Below are positions 52,734 through 60,780 of a stretch of DNA of 64,000 nt, in pieces. The stretch comes from Massilia pinisoli (lineage in GTDB: Bacteria > Pseudomonadota > Gammaproteobacteria > Burkholderiales > Burkholderiaceae_D). The stretch lies in contig NZ_JANUGW010000024.1 in assembly GCF_024753285.1 (NCBI RefSeq), positions 38,059-102,058 of the forward strand, read 5' to 3'. The notes below the pieces were generated by a model, which worked only from the letters and a program-made list of their open reading frames with translations, was not told the origin of the DNA and did no database searches. The translations under genes were made by a program, and so were the position numbers. Positions within the stretch are counted from its first letter, which is position 1, and every line of letters starts with the position of its first letter.

Positions 52734-53816
52734 CTACGGACGTTTGGCCTGCGCGCGCGCCCGGGCCATGCGGTTCAACACTTTCCACTTCGACCGCTCG
52801 GCGATGCGGTCGAGCGGCGTCGCCGCCGCATGCCGCACTTCGCGCAACAGCTTGTGGTAATTGCGCAGCCGGTCCGCATCGACGGCGCCCCGCACCGCGC
52901 ATCCCGGCTCCTCGTCATGCTTGCAATCGTGGAAGCGGCAGTCAGCGGCCAGCGCCTCGATGTCGTCGAACGCCGCGTTGACGTCGTCCTCGTCGCCGTC
53001 CGGCTGCCAGCTGCGCAGTCCCGGCGTGTCGATCACGCAGGCGCCGCCCGCGCACAGGTGCAGCGAGCGTGATGTGGTCGTGTGGCGGCCCCGGTCGTCG
53101 CCCTTGCGCACGCCGCCCGTCGGCTGGTGCGCGCCGGTCAACGTGTTCGTGAGCGTGGACTTGCCCACGCCCGACGTGCCGAGCAGGACGAGCGTCTGCC
53201 CCGCGCCCGTCCACGGCGCAAGCAGCGCGGCGGCGCCGGCCTCCTGCGCGTGCACGCGCACGATGGGAATCGCCGGCGGCAGGCGTGCGCCGAGCTGCGC
53301 CGCCTTCGCGTCCGCATCGTCGACGAGGTCGCCCTTCGTCAGCACGACGACGGGCGACACGTCGGCCGACCGCGCCACCATGAGGTAGCGTTCCAGCCGG
53401 CGCGGGTTGAAGTCGCCGTCGAGGCCCATCACGAACAGCGCCGTGTCGACGTTGGCGGCGAGCCGCTGGCGCGCGCCGTCGGCGTCGCGCCTCGCCAATT
53501 CGTTCAGCGGGTCGACGAGGGTGTGTACCCACGCTTCGCCGAGGTCGTTGTGGTCGAACAGCACCCAGTCGCCGACGGCGGGCAGGGTATCGAGGCCGGG
53601 ATGCGGCCGGGCCGGAAATTCCTGGGTGCCGTCGTGCAGCACGAGTGCGTTGCGGTGCACGGCTGCCACGCGCGCGGGCGTGCCGCGGTCGTGGATCGCC
53701 AGCCGGGCGGCGATGGCGTGGGTGAGTCCGATGCGGCGCAGTGCCGCGATGTCGAAGTCGATCGTGATCGTTGTGTTCCTGTTGCGAAGCGCGAACGCGC
53801 GGGTACGCTGCCGCAC
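52734..53816 (-). CDS. rsgA: Ribosome small-subunit GTPase RsgA
   Basis: This circularly permuted GTPase of up to 360 residues has an N-terminal OB domain. G4 (VVLTKGD) precedes G1 (GTSGVGKST) and G3 (DTPG), and a C-terminal zinc finger is formed by CRFHDCKHDEEPGC. It acts late in 30S assembly. The GTG start at 53816 is uncertain: it is inside a perfect hairpin, lacks a ribosome site, and homologues usually begin near the IDFDIAALRRIG segment about 18 codons later, where no standard start codon is seen. Confidence 0.93.
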   Translation of the reverse strand: MRQRTRAFALRNRNTTITIDFDIAALRRIGLTHAIAARLAIHDRGTPARVAAVHRNALVLHDGTQEFPARPHPGLDTLPAVGDWVLFDHNDLGEAWVHTLVDPLNELARRDADGARQRLAANVDTALFVMGLDGDFNPRRLERYLMVARSADVSPVVVLTKGDLVDDADAKAAQLGARLPPAIPIVRVHAQEAGAAALLAPWTGAGQTLVLLGTSGVGKSTLTNTLTGAHQPTGGVRKGDDRGRHTTTSRSLHLCAGGACVIDTPGLRSWQPDGDEDDVNAAFDDIEALAADCRFHDCKHDEEPGCAVRGAVDADRLRNYHKLLREVRHAAATPLDRIAERSKWKVLNRMARARAQAKRP

Positions 53817-53830
53817 ACGGTGCGGCAGCG
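53806..53830. repeat. Perfect hairpin over the predicted rsgA start
   Basis: CGCTGCCGCAC-ACG-GTGCGGCAGCG is a perfect 11-bp inverted repeat with a 3-base loop. It covers the GTG taken as the rsgA start and would occlude it in the transcript. No T-run follows on either side. Confidence 0.6.
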
Positions 53831-53902
53831 GAGATTCGGTCAGGGAAGTCGGCGCGCCTGGCGCGCCCGGTCACGACGTCGGTGATCGACGGAGGCGGAG
53901 AA

Positions 53903-53941
53903 TCAGGCAGCCGACAGGAAGGCAAGGTCCGGGTGGGTCAT
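53903..53941 (-). CDS. Possible 12-codon leader peptide upstream of rsgA
   Basis: A 12-codon frame (MTHPDLAFLSAA) on the minus strand has AGGAG six bases before its ATG, a better ribosome site than rsgA itself has. It ends 86 bp before the annotated rsgA start. It may be a leader peptide or chance. No codon run suggests attenuation. Confidence 0.25.
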   Translation of the reverse strand: MTHPDLAFLSAA

Positions 53942-54015
53942 GGCACGCTCCTGTCGGGTGGAAGAAGACGCACAGTATAGCGCGGCCATTGTCGCCGTGG
54001 GGCGCAGCGTGTATT

Positions 54016-54083
54016 GATGTCGAAATGGGTATTGATTCCATCAAAAAAATGATTGGATAGATATCCCAGTTCTGTCATAGTAT
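54016..54083 (+). promoter_or_regulatory. Regulon promoter D (arabinose-type site) for the ABC transporter operon
   Basis: GATGTCGAAATGGGTAT (54016-54032) matches box A at 12 of 17 positions with the same ends. After 16 bp comes AAAAAATGATTGGATAG (ATGATT at 54049-54054), then 23 bp to TAGTAT (54078-54083). The ATG is 30 bp downstream with GGAGA in front. The weak -35 (TGGATA) again suggests activation. Confidence 0.7.
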
Positions 54084-54112
54084 CCGTGCACAACAATTCC
54101 GGAGACCAAGTG

Positions 54113-55075
54113 ATGATCATCACCCGCAGAACCCTCCTGGGCGTTGCCGCCGCCATCGCGTGCGCAACCGCCATCCCGGCCTTTGCCGCCAAACCCCTCA
54201 CGATCGGCTTCTCGCAGGTCGGCGCCGAAAGCGAATGGCGCACCGCGAACACCGCGTCGATCAAGGACGCCGCCAAGAAGGCCGGCGTCACCCTGAAGTT
54301 CGCCGACGCCCAGCAACAGCAGCAGAACCAGGTCAAGGCCATCCGTTCCTTCATCGCCCAGCACGTGGACGTGATCGCGTTCTCGCCGGTCGTGGAAACC
54401 GGCTGGGAGACCGTGCTGCGCGAAGCGAAGAACGCCAAGATCCCCGTGATCCTGACCGACCGCGCCGTCAAGGTCACCGATCCGTCGCTGTACGTCAGCT
54501 TCATCGGTTCCGACTTCGTGGAAGAGGGCCGCCGCGCCGGACGCTGGCTGCTCGACTACGACAAGAAGAACGGCGGCAAGCCGCTGAACATCGTCGAGCT
54601 GCAGGGCACGACGGGCGCCGCGCCGGCGATCGACCGCAAGACCGGCTTCGCCGAAGTCATCGCCGCGAATCCGAAGCTGAAGATCATCCGCTCGCAGACG
54701 GGCGACTTCACCCGCGCCAAGGGCAAGGAAGTGATGGAAGCCTTCCTGAAGTCCGAGGGCAAGAACATCAACGTGCTGTACGCGCACAACGACGACATGG
54801 CCATCGGCGCCATCCAGGCCATCGAGGAAGCGGGCCTGAAGCCGGGCAAGGACATCATCGTCATCTCGATCGACGGCGTGAAGGGCGCGTTCGAGGCCAT
54901 GAAGGCCGGTAAGCTGAACGTCACCGTCGAGTGCAACCCGCTGCTGGGCCCCACGCTGATCCAGACGGCGCAGGACGTCGTCGCGGGCAAGCCCGTGCCG
55001 AAGCGCATCGTCGTGAACGAAGGCGTGTTCCCGGCCGAGGTGGCGGCGAAGGAACTCCCGAACCGCAAATACTGA
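54113..55075 (+). CDS. Periplasmic sugar-binding protein (YtfQ-like, furanose type)
   Basis: The 320-residue protein has a Sec signal peptide ending at AFA-AKP. A type I periplasmic-binding fold follows, with TIGFSQVGAESEWRTAN, ADAQQQQQNQVKAIRSF, IAFSPVVETGWE and LYAHNDDMAIGAIQAI. These are hallmarks of the galactofuranose-binding YtfQ group. Promoter D and the following ATPase plus two permeases repeat the ytfQRT-yjfF order. In an arabinan locus I infer L-arabinofuranose as the ligand. An overlapping GTG just before the ATG is a possible alternative start. Confidence 0.92.
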   Translation: MIITRRTLLGVAAAIACATAIPAFAAKPLTIGFSQVGAESEWRTANTASIKDAAKKAGVTLKFADAQQQQQNQVKAIRSFIAQHVDVIAFSPVVETGWETVLREAKNAKIPVILTDRAVKVTDPSLYVSFIGSDFVEEGRRAGRWLLDYDKKNGGKPLNIVELQGTTGAAPAIDRKTGFAEVIAANPKLKIIRSQTGDFTRAKGKEVMEAFLKSEGKNINVLYAHNDDMAIGAIQAIEEAGLKPGKDIIVISIDGVKGAFEAMKAGKLNVTVECNPLLGPTLIQTAQDVVAGKPVPKRIVVNEGVFPAEVAAKELPNRKY

Positions 55076-55086
55076 TCGGGCGGGGC

Positions 55087-56601
55087 ATGATCGATTCGAA
55101 GCAGCCGGTGCTCGAAGTCACCGGCATCCATAAAGCCTTCCCGGGTGTGAAGGCGCTGTCCGAAGCTGGGCTGCGACTGTTCCCCGGCGAAGTGCACACG
55201 CTGATGGGCCAGAACGGCGCGGGCAAGTCCACGCTGATCAAGGTCCTCACCGGCGTCTACCAGCCGGATGCCGGCAGCATCGTCCTCGAAGGCCGGACCA
55301 TTCGCCCGCGCTCCACGCAGGACGCGCAAAACCTCGGCATCAGCACCGTCTACCAGGAAGTCAATCTGTGCCCGAATCTGTCGGTCGCGGAAAACATCTT
55401 CATCGGGCGCTACCCGCGCCGTTTCGGCATGGTCGACTGGCGCTCGATGCGCACGCAGGCCACCGCGCTGCTCGAACGCCTGCAGATCCACGTCGACGTC
55501 AGCAAGCCGCTCGCAGACTACCCGCTCGCGATCCAGCAGATGGTCGCGATCGCGCGCGCGCTGAACACGAAATCGCGCGTGCTGATCCTCGACGAACCCA
55601 CGTCCAGCCTGGACGAGGCCGAAGTGCAGATGCTGTTCTCCGTGCTGCGCCGCCTGCGCGAAGAGGGCATGGCGATCCTGTTCGTCACGCACTTCCTCGA
55701 CCAGACCTACGCGATCTCCGACCGCATCACGGTGATGCGCAACGGCGAGCGCGAAGGCGAGTACGCGTGCGCGGAGCTGTCGCGCCTCGCGCTCGTCAAC
55801 AAGATGATCGGCGCGCCGGCCGACGCGGAGCACGCGACGGAGACGGCGACGGCTGATACGAACGAACACGGCGAGGTCTTCCTGCGCGCCCGCGGCATCG
55901 CGCGCAAGGGAGTCTTGTCGCCGGTCGACCTGGAAATCCGCCGCGGCGAGCTGCTGGGTCTCGCGGGCCTGCTCGGCTCCGGCCGCACGGAAACGGCGCG
56001 CCTGCTGTTTGGTGCGGATAAAGCGGATGCCGGCACCTTCGACATCGACGGCAAGCAGGTGACCTTCTCGAACCCGCGCGACGCGATCCGCGAGGGCATC
56101 GGCTTCTGCTCGGAAGACCGCAAGCACGAAGGCGCGATCCTCGCGCTGTCCGTGCGCGAAAACCTGATCCTCGCGCTGCAGGCGCGCCAGGGCATCTTCC
56201 GCGCCATTCCATTCAAGCGCCAGCAGCAGCTGGCGACCGACTACGTCAAATGGCTGGGCATCAAGACGGCCAGCATCGAGACGCCGATCGGGACGCTCTC
56301 CGGCGGCAACCAGCAGAAGGTCTTGCTGGCGCGCTGGCTCGCGACCGATCCGCGCCTGATGATCCTCGACGAACCGACGCGCGGCATCGACGTGCGCGCG
56401 AAGCAGGAAATCATGGATTACGTCAGTAACCTGTGCCGCAAGGGCATGTCCATCCTCTTCATCTCGTCCGAGCTGCCGGAAGTGCTGCGCGTGTCGGACC
56501 GCATGGTCGTCATGCGTGACCGCAAGGCCTGCGGCGAATACCGGCGCGGTGAGCTCGACGAGACGTCCGTGCTGCACGTGATCGCGGGAGAGACGGCATG
56601 A
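55087..56601 (+). CDS. Sugar ABC transporter ATPase (YtfR-like)
   Basis: The 504-residue protein has two fused ABC domains. The first has an intact Walker A (GQNGAGKST) with a degenerate signature (LAIQQMVAIARAL) and LILDEPTSSLD. The second has a non-standard Walker A (LGSGRTETARLL) and the signature LSGGNQQKV. This is the usual RbsA/MglA/YtfR arrangement. It powers sugar import with the two permeases that follow. The ATG is 11 bp after the binding-protein stop. Confidence 0.95.
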   Translation: MIDSKQPVLEVTGIHKAFPGVKALSEAGLRLFPGEVHTLMGQNGAGKSTLIKVLTGVYQPDAGSIVLEGRTIRPRSTQDAQNLGISTVYQEVNLCPNLSVAENIFIGRYPRRFGMVDWRSMRTQATALLERLQIHVDVSKPLADYPLAIQQMVAIARALNTKSRVLILDEPTSSLDEAEVQMLFSVLRRLREEGMAILFVTHFLDQTYAISDRITVMRNGEREGEYACAELSRLALVNKMIGAPADAEHATETATADTNEHGEVFLRARGIARKGVLSPVDLEIRRGELLGLAGLLGSGRTETARLLFGADKADAGTFDIDGKQVTFSNPRDAIREGIGFCSEDRKHEGAILALSVRENLILALQARQGIFRAIPFKRQQQLATDYVKWLGIKTASIETPIGTLSGGNQQKVLLARWLATDPRLMILDEPTRGIDVRAKQEIMDYVSNLCRKGMSILFISSELPEVLRVSDRMVVMRDRKACGEYRRGELDETSVLHVIAGETA

Positions 56602-57635
56602 ACGCGCGCGTTACCGAAGCCGCCGTCAAACCGACGGCGCAGGAAGGCAAGCGCACCACGTGGCTGCAGCATCCGCTCGTGCGCCCGATCGGCGCGCTCG
56701 TCGCGCTGCTCCTCGTCGACGCGTTCCTCGTGCCGGGCTTCTTCCACCTCGAGGTCAAGGAAGGCCACCTGTACGGTGCGATCATCGACATCCTGAATCG
56801 CGCCGCGCCGCTGATGCTGGCGGCGCTGGGCATGACCCTCGTCATCGCCACGCGCGGCATCGACATCTCCGTCGGCGCCGTCGTCGCGCTGTCCGGCACC
56901 GTCTCCGCGATGCTCATCGGCGGCAGCACGCCGTCCACTCCGATGGCGCTCGCGCTGGCGGCGTCGCTCGGTGTCGCACTGCTGTGCGGCTTGTGGAACG
57001 GCGTGCTCGTCGCCGGCATCAAGCTGCAGCCGATCGTCGCCACCCTGATCCTGATGGTGGCGGGGCGCGGCCTCGCGCAGCTGCTGACGGACGGCCAGAT
57101 CGTCACCGTGTACTACGAACCGTTCTTCTTCCTCGGCGGCGGCTACCTCGCCGGCCTGCCGTTCTCGCTGTTCGTCGTGGCGGCCGTGTTCGCGGTCACG
57201 CTGCTCCTCGTGAAGAAGACGGCGCTGGGCCTGTTCATTCAGGCCGTCGGCATCAACCCGGTCGCGGCGCGCCTCGCGGGCCTGCGCACGGCCACCCTGA
57301 TCACGTTCGTGTACGTGTTCTGCAGCGCCTGCGCGGGCCTGGCCGGCATGCTGATCACGTCGAACATCAAGAGCGCGGACGCCAACAACGCGGGCCTGCT
57401 GCTGGAACTGGACGCGATCCTCGCCGTCACGCTGGGCGGCACGTCGCTCGCCGGCGGCAAGTTCAGCCTCGTGGGCAGCATGATCGGCGCGCTGATCATC
57501 CAGACGCTCACGTCCACCATCTACTCGCTGGGCGTGCCGCCCGAAGTGAACATGGTCGTCAAATCCATCGTCGTCTTCGCCGTCTGCATCTCGCAGTCGA
57601 GCGAATTCAAGACCATCCTGCGGAGGTCCGCATGA
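56598..57635 (+). CDS. Sugar ABC transporter permease (YtfT-like)
   Basis: This 345-residue BPD-transporter permease of the ribose/galactofuranose type has about nine membrane helices and the EAA-like DISVGAVVALSGTVSA and LGGTSLAGG segments. The start overlaps the ATPase stop (ATGA), and the last codons overlap the second permease. It pairs with the next gene as a heterodimer. Confidence 0.94.
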   Translation: MNARVTEAAVKPTAQEGKRTTWLQHPLVRPIGALVALLLVDAFLVPGFFHLEVKEGHLYGAIIDILNRAAPLMLAALGMTLVIATRGIDISVGAVVALSGTVSAMLIGGSTPSTPMALALAASLGVALLCGLWNGVLVAGIKLQPIVATLILMVAGRGLAQLLTDGQIVTVYYEPFFFLGGGYLAGLPFSLFVVAAVFAVTLLLVKKTALGLFIQAVGINPVAARLAGLRTATLITFVYVFCSACAGLAGMLITSNIKSADANNAGLLLELDAILAVTLGGTSLAGGKFSLVGSMIGALIIQTLTSTIYSLGVPPEVNMVVKSIVVFAVCISQSSEFKTILRRSA

Positions 57636-58624
57636 GCGCGGTCGCAACCCCAACCCGCGGCCGCGCCGCCTTCACCGGCGCGCCGTGGTTCACGTCCCTC
57701 GTCACCGTGATCCTGCTGGTGGCGATGCTGGGCATCGGCGGCGCCGTGTATCCGGGCTTCCTGTCGCTGCAGGTGATCTTCAATCTCCTGATCGACAACG
57801 CCTTCCTGCTCGTGATTGCGGTCGGTATGGGCTTCGTGATCCTGTCGGGCGGCATCGACCTGTCCGTCGGCTCCGTGCTGGCGCTGGCGACGATGATCTC
57901 GGCCTGGCTGCTGCAGCATGCGCACTGGCCGCCCGTCGCCGTCGTCGCGCTCGTGCTGCTGCTGGGCGCCTGCTTCGGCGGCGCGATGGGCGCGATCATC
58001 CACCTGTTCAAGCTGCAGCCGTTCATCGTCACGTTGGCCGGCATGTTCCTGGCGCGTGGCCTCTGTTATCTCATCAGCGTCGAATCCATCACGATCGACG
58101 ATCCGGTGTTCACGGCGATGTCGCAGACGCAGGTGCCGATCCTGGGCGGCTTCCTGTCGCCGGGCGCCATCATCGCGCTCGTCGTGCTGCTCGTCGCCAT
58201 CTGGCTCGCGCACTTCACGGCGTTCGGCCGCGCGGTGTACGCCGTCGGCGGCAACGAGCAGTCGGCCGCGATGATGGGCTTGAACGTGGGCCGCACGAAG
58301 GTGCTCGTGTATGCGCTGTCGGGCTTCTGCGCATCGCTGGGTGGCGTGCTGTTCGCCTTCTACATGCTGTCCGGTTACGGCCTGCACGGGCAGGGCACGG
58401 AGCTCGACGCCATCGCGGCCGTCGTCATCGGCGGTACGCTGCTCACGGGCGGCTACGGTTATATCGCGGGCGCGCTGTCCGGCGTGCTCGTGCTGGGTGC
58501 CATCCAGACGCTGATCGCCTTCGATGGCACGCTCAGCTCGTGGTGGACCAAGATCGTCATCGGAGCGCTGCTGTTCATCTTCTGCGTCGTGCAGCGGGTG
58601 ATGGGCGGCCGTTCCAAGGAATAA
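57632..58624 (+). CDS. Sugar ABC transporter permease (YjfF-like)
   Basis: The 330-residue second permease has GGIDLSVGSVLALATM and GGTLLTGGYGYI loops and about nine helices. Its ATG overlaps the first permease stop (ATGA). Two different permeases distinguish this set from RbsC/AraH transporters and match the ytfT-yjfF pair. Confidence 0.94.
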   Translation: MSAVATPTRGRAAFTGAPWFTSLVTVILLVAMLGIGGAVYPGFLSLQVIFNLLIDNAFLLVIAVGMGFVILSGGIDLSVGSVLALATMISAWLLQHAHWPPVAVVALVLLLGACFGGAMGAIIHLFKLQPFIVTLAGMFLARGLCYLISVESITIDDPVFTAMSQTQVPILGGFLSPGAIIALVVLLVAIWLAHFTAFGRAVYAVGGNEQSAAMMGLNVGRTKVLVYALSGFCASLGGVLFAFYMLSGYGLHGQGTELDAIAAVVIGGTLLTGGYGYIAGALSGVLVLGAIQTLIAFDGTLSSWWTKIVIGALLFIFCVVQRVMGGRSKE

Positions 58625-58682
58625 AAGGCGGTTCGCGCGCGCCGACCCCCGGCCATAACGGGGGCGGCTCCGCGCTGTTGTA

Positions 58683-58705
58683 CGCCGGCGCTGCCAACGC
58701 CGGCG
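58683..58705 (+). repeat. Intercistronic hairpin before the last GH43 gene
   Basis: CGCCGGCG repeats as an inverted pair around a 7-base loop in the 105-bp gap between the second permease and the GH43 gene, followed by ATTTATA. It may lower or set the level of GH43 relative to the transporter. Confidence 0.4.
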
Positions 58706-58729
58706 ATTTATAAAAATAACGGAGACTAC

Positions 58730-59680
58730 ATGCTGAAACCCATCCTTGCCGCGGCCTTGGCCGCGATGACGGCGCTCGCCGGTGCCGCCAATCCCGTCAC
58801 CAGCAGGATCTTCACCGCGGACCCCGCGGCCCTCGTCGACAACGGCCGCGTGTACCTGTACGTGGGCCATGACGAGGCCCCGGTCGGCGGCAAGGACTAC
58901 CTGATGAACGAGTGGCGCGTGTTCTCCAGCTGCGACATGCAGCACTGGACGGAGCACCCGGCCGCCGTCCCCGTCTCCACGTTCAAGTGGGCGGCGCGCG
59001 ACGCGTGGGCCAGCGACGTCACGAAGCGGGGCGGCAAGTACTACCTGTACGTGACGGTCGAGCACAAGACCATTCCCGGCAAGGCGATCGGCGTCGCGGT
59101 CTCCGACAGCCCGACGGGCCCGTTCGTCGACGCGCGCGGTTCGGCCCTCGTCACGAACGACATGACGCACGAGACGCCGATCGGCTGGGACGACATCGAC
59201 CCCGCCATCTTCGTCGACGACGACGGCCAGGCGTATCTGTACTGGGGCAACACGGTCATGAAGTACGCGAAGCTGAAGGCCAACATGACGGAGCTGGACG
59301 GCCCGATCCACACGGTGGGCCTGGAAGCGTTCACGGAAGCGTCGTACCTGCACAAGCACGCGGGCAAATACTATCTGTCGTACTCGCGCAAGTGGCCGGA
59401 AGAGACCGTGTACATGACGGGACCGACCGCGACCGGCCCGTGGTCGTACGGCGGCGTGATCATGGAAAAGAACACGAACGTCGGCACGATCCACCATGCG
59501 ATCGTCGACTTCAACGGCAAGTCCTACATCATCTATCACAACGGCAAGCTGCCGACGGGCGGCGAGTACCGCCGCTCCGTCGCCGTCGAGGAATTGCACT
59601 ACGGCCCGGACGGCAAGATCCTGCCCGTGCCGCAGACGGCAGAAGGGCCGGCCGCGAATCCGTCGGCCGCCTGCAAGTGA
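58730..59680 (+). CDS. Secreted GH43 glycosidase
   Basis: The 316-residue protein has a signal peptide (about 1-19) and a five-bladed GH43 propeller. FTADPAALVDNGRVYLYVGHD holds the base aspartate, DDIDPAIFVDDDGQAYLYWG the pKa-modulating aspartate, and LEAFTEASYLHKHAGKYYLSYS the acid glutamate. This FTEASYLHK/WGNT type is common in arabinofuranosidase and xylosidase branches. GGAGA precedes the ATG. It follows the ABC operon and probably shares promoter D. Confidence 0.9.
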   Translation: MLKPILAAALAAMTALAGAANPVTSRIFTADPAALVDNGRVYLYVGHDEAPVGGKDYLMNEWRVFSSCDMQHWTEHPAAVPVSTFKWAARDAWASDVTKRGGKYYLYVTVEHKTIPGKAIGVAVSDSPTGPFVDARGSALVTNDMTHETPIGWDDIDPAIFVDDDGQAYLYWGNTVMKYAKLKANMTELDGPIHTVGLEAFTEASYLHKHAGKYYLSYSRKWPEETVYMTGPTATGPWSYGGVIMEKNTNVGTIHHAIVDFNGKSYIIYHNGKLPTGGEYRRSVAVEELHYGPDGKILPVPQTAEGPAANPSAACK

Positions 59681-59711
59681 TGACGGTTTTGCGGAGAATT
59701 CCGCTAAAGCA

Positions 59712-59727
59712 ATATCGATAATGATAT
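59712..59727 (+). promoter_or_regulatory. Putative auto-regulatory box before the arabinose LysR gene
   Basis: ATATCGATAATGATAT resembles the ATATCGAAATCGATAT arm pair of sites A-D and ends nine bases before the LysR ATG. No TTGATTGGAT element follows, so binding here would more likely repress. This is the fifth relative of the shared box. Confidence 0.45.
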
Positions 59728-59736
59728 GATGCATGT

Positions 59737-60678
59737 ATGGACACGACCAATCCAAACTGGTTTCTCAAGGCCCGCCTGAAGACGCGGCAGCTGCTGCTGC
59801 TGATCGCGCTCGACGACTACCGCAACATCCACCGCGCGGCCGACGAACTGCACATGACGCAGCCGGCCGCCTCCAAGCAGATCAAGGATCTCGAGGAGAT
59901 GCTGGACGTCAAGCTGTTCGAGCGCCTGCCGCGCGGCATGGAGCCGACGATCTACGGCGAGACGATGATCCGCCACGCGCGCATGGCCCTGACGAGCCTC
60001 GCGCTCGCGCACGACGACATCGTCACGTTGAAGGCGGGTTTGACGGGCCAGGTCGAGGTCGGCGTGATCATGACCCCCGCGATGGCGCTGCTGCCGCGCG
60101 CGATCGCCCGCGTGAAGGAGTCGGCACCGCTGCTGCGCATCGGCGTGCAGCTGGAGACGAGTAACCTCCTGCTCGACAAGCTGCAGCACGGCATGCTTGA
60201 CTTCATGATCGGCCGTATCTTCGACACCGGAGACACGTCCGGCCTGATCTACGAAGAGTTGACGGAGGAGCCGGCGTGCGCCGTCGTGCGGCCCGGCCAT
60301 CCGCTGCTGGAGCGCCGCGACCTGAAGCTGGCGGACATCGCGCCGCTGCCGTGGATCGTGCCGCCGCACGGCAGTATCCTGCGCTACCGCTTCGACATGA
60401 TGTTCCGCCGCGCGAGCCTCGAGCCGCCCGCGAACGTCGTCGACACGACGGCGATGCTGATGATCACGGCGCTGCTGCAGCAGACCGATTCGCTGCACGT
60501 GATGCCGATCGAGGTCGCGCAATACTATGCGTCGCTGAACGTGATGCGCATCCTGCCCATCGAACTGCCGTGCAAGATGGACGCGTTCGGCATCATCCGT
60601 CATCAGGACCATTTGCTGTCGCCGGGTGCGGATCTGCTGCTGCGGGCGGTGCGGGCGGCGGCGAAAGAGATGTACTGA
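59737..60678 (+). CDS. LysR-family regulator, candidate activator of the arabinose regulon
   Basis: The 313-residue protein has an N-terminal helix-turn-helix (about 15-75: IHRAADELHMTQPAASKQIKDLEEML) and a LysR effector domain (GQVEVGVIMTPAMALLPRAI). The sequence style fits the GbpR-type LysR proteins that respond to L-arabinose and D-galactose in other proteobacteria. It follows the ABC-GH43 operon and lacks an AraC-type competitor in this window. A copy of the regulon box lies just before it. Role as activator is inferred. Confidence 0.88.
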   Translation: MDTTNPNWFLKARLKTRQLLLLIALDDYRNIHRAADELHMTQPAASKQIKDLEEMLDVKLFERLPRGMEPTIYGETMIRHARMALTSLALAHDDIVTLKAGLTGQVEVGVIMTPAMALLPRAIARVKESAPLLRIGVQLETSNLLLDKLQHGMLDFMIGRIFDTGDTSGLIYEELTEEPACAVVRPGHPLLERRDLKLADIAPLPWIVPPHGSILRYRFDMMFRRASLEPPANVVDTTAMLMITALLQQTDSLHVMPIEVAQYYASLNVMRILPIELPCKMDAFGIIRHQDHLLSPGADLLLRAVRAAAKEMY

Positions 60679-60724
60679 GGCGGCGTACCGCCCCTTCGCC
60701 CACGGCGCGATTGTGTTAGGCTTT

Positions 60725-60757
60725 CCGATGCCTCCGGCCGTCGTCCGGAGGCATCGG
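60725..60757 (+). repeat. Leader hairpin before the FAH-fold gene
   Basis: A perfect 13-bp inverted repeat (CCGATGCCTCCGG / CCGGAGGCATCGG, 7-base loop) lies 23 bp before the ATG at 60781. No T-run follows on either strand. It could end the LysR transcript only with help, or protect or regulate the next message. Confidence 0.5.
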
Positions 60758-60780
60758 ACATCGTCAATACAAGGAATCAC

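Noticed and set aside
58683..58705. Hairpin before the last GH43 gene as a terminator of the ABC operon
   Set aside because: The downstream ATTTATA is not a T-run and the GH43 gene has no promoter of its own that I can see.
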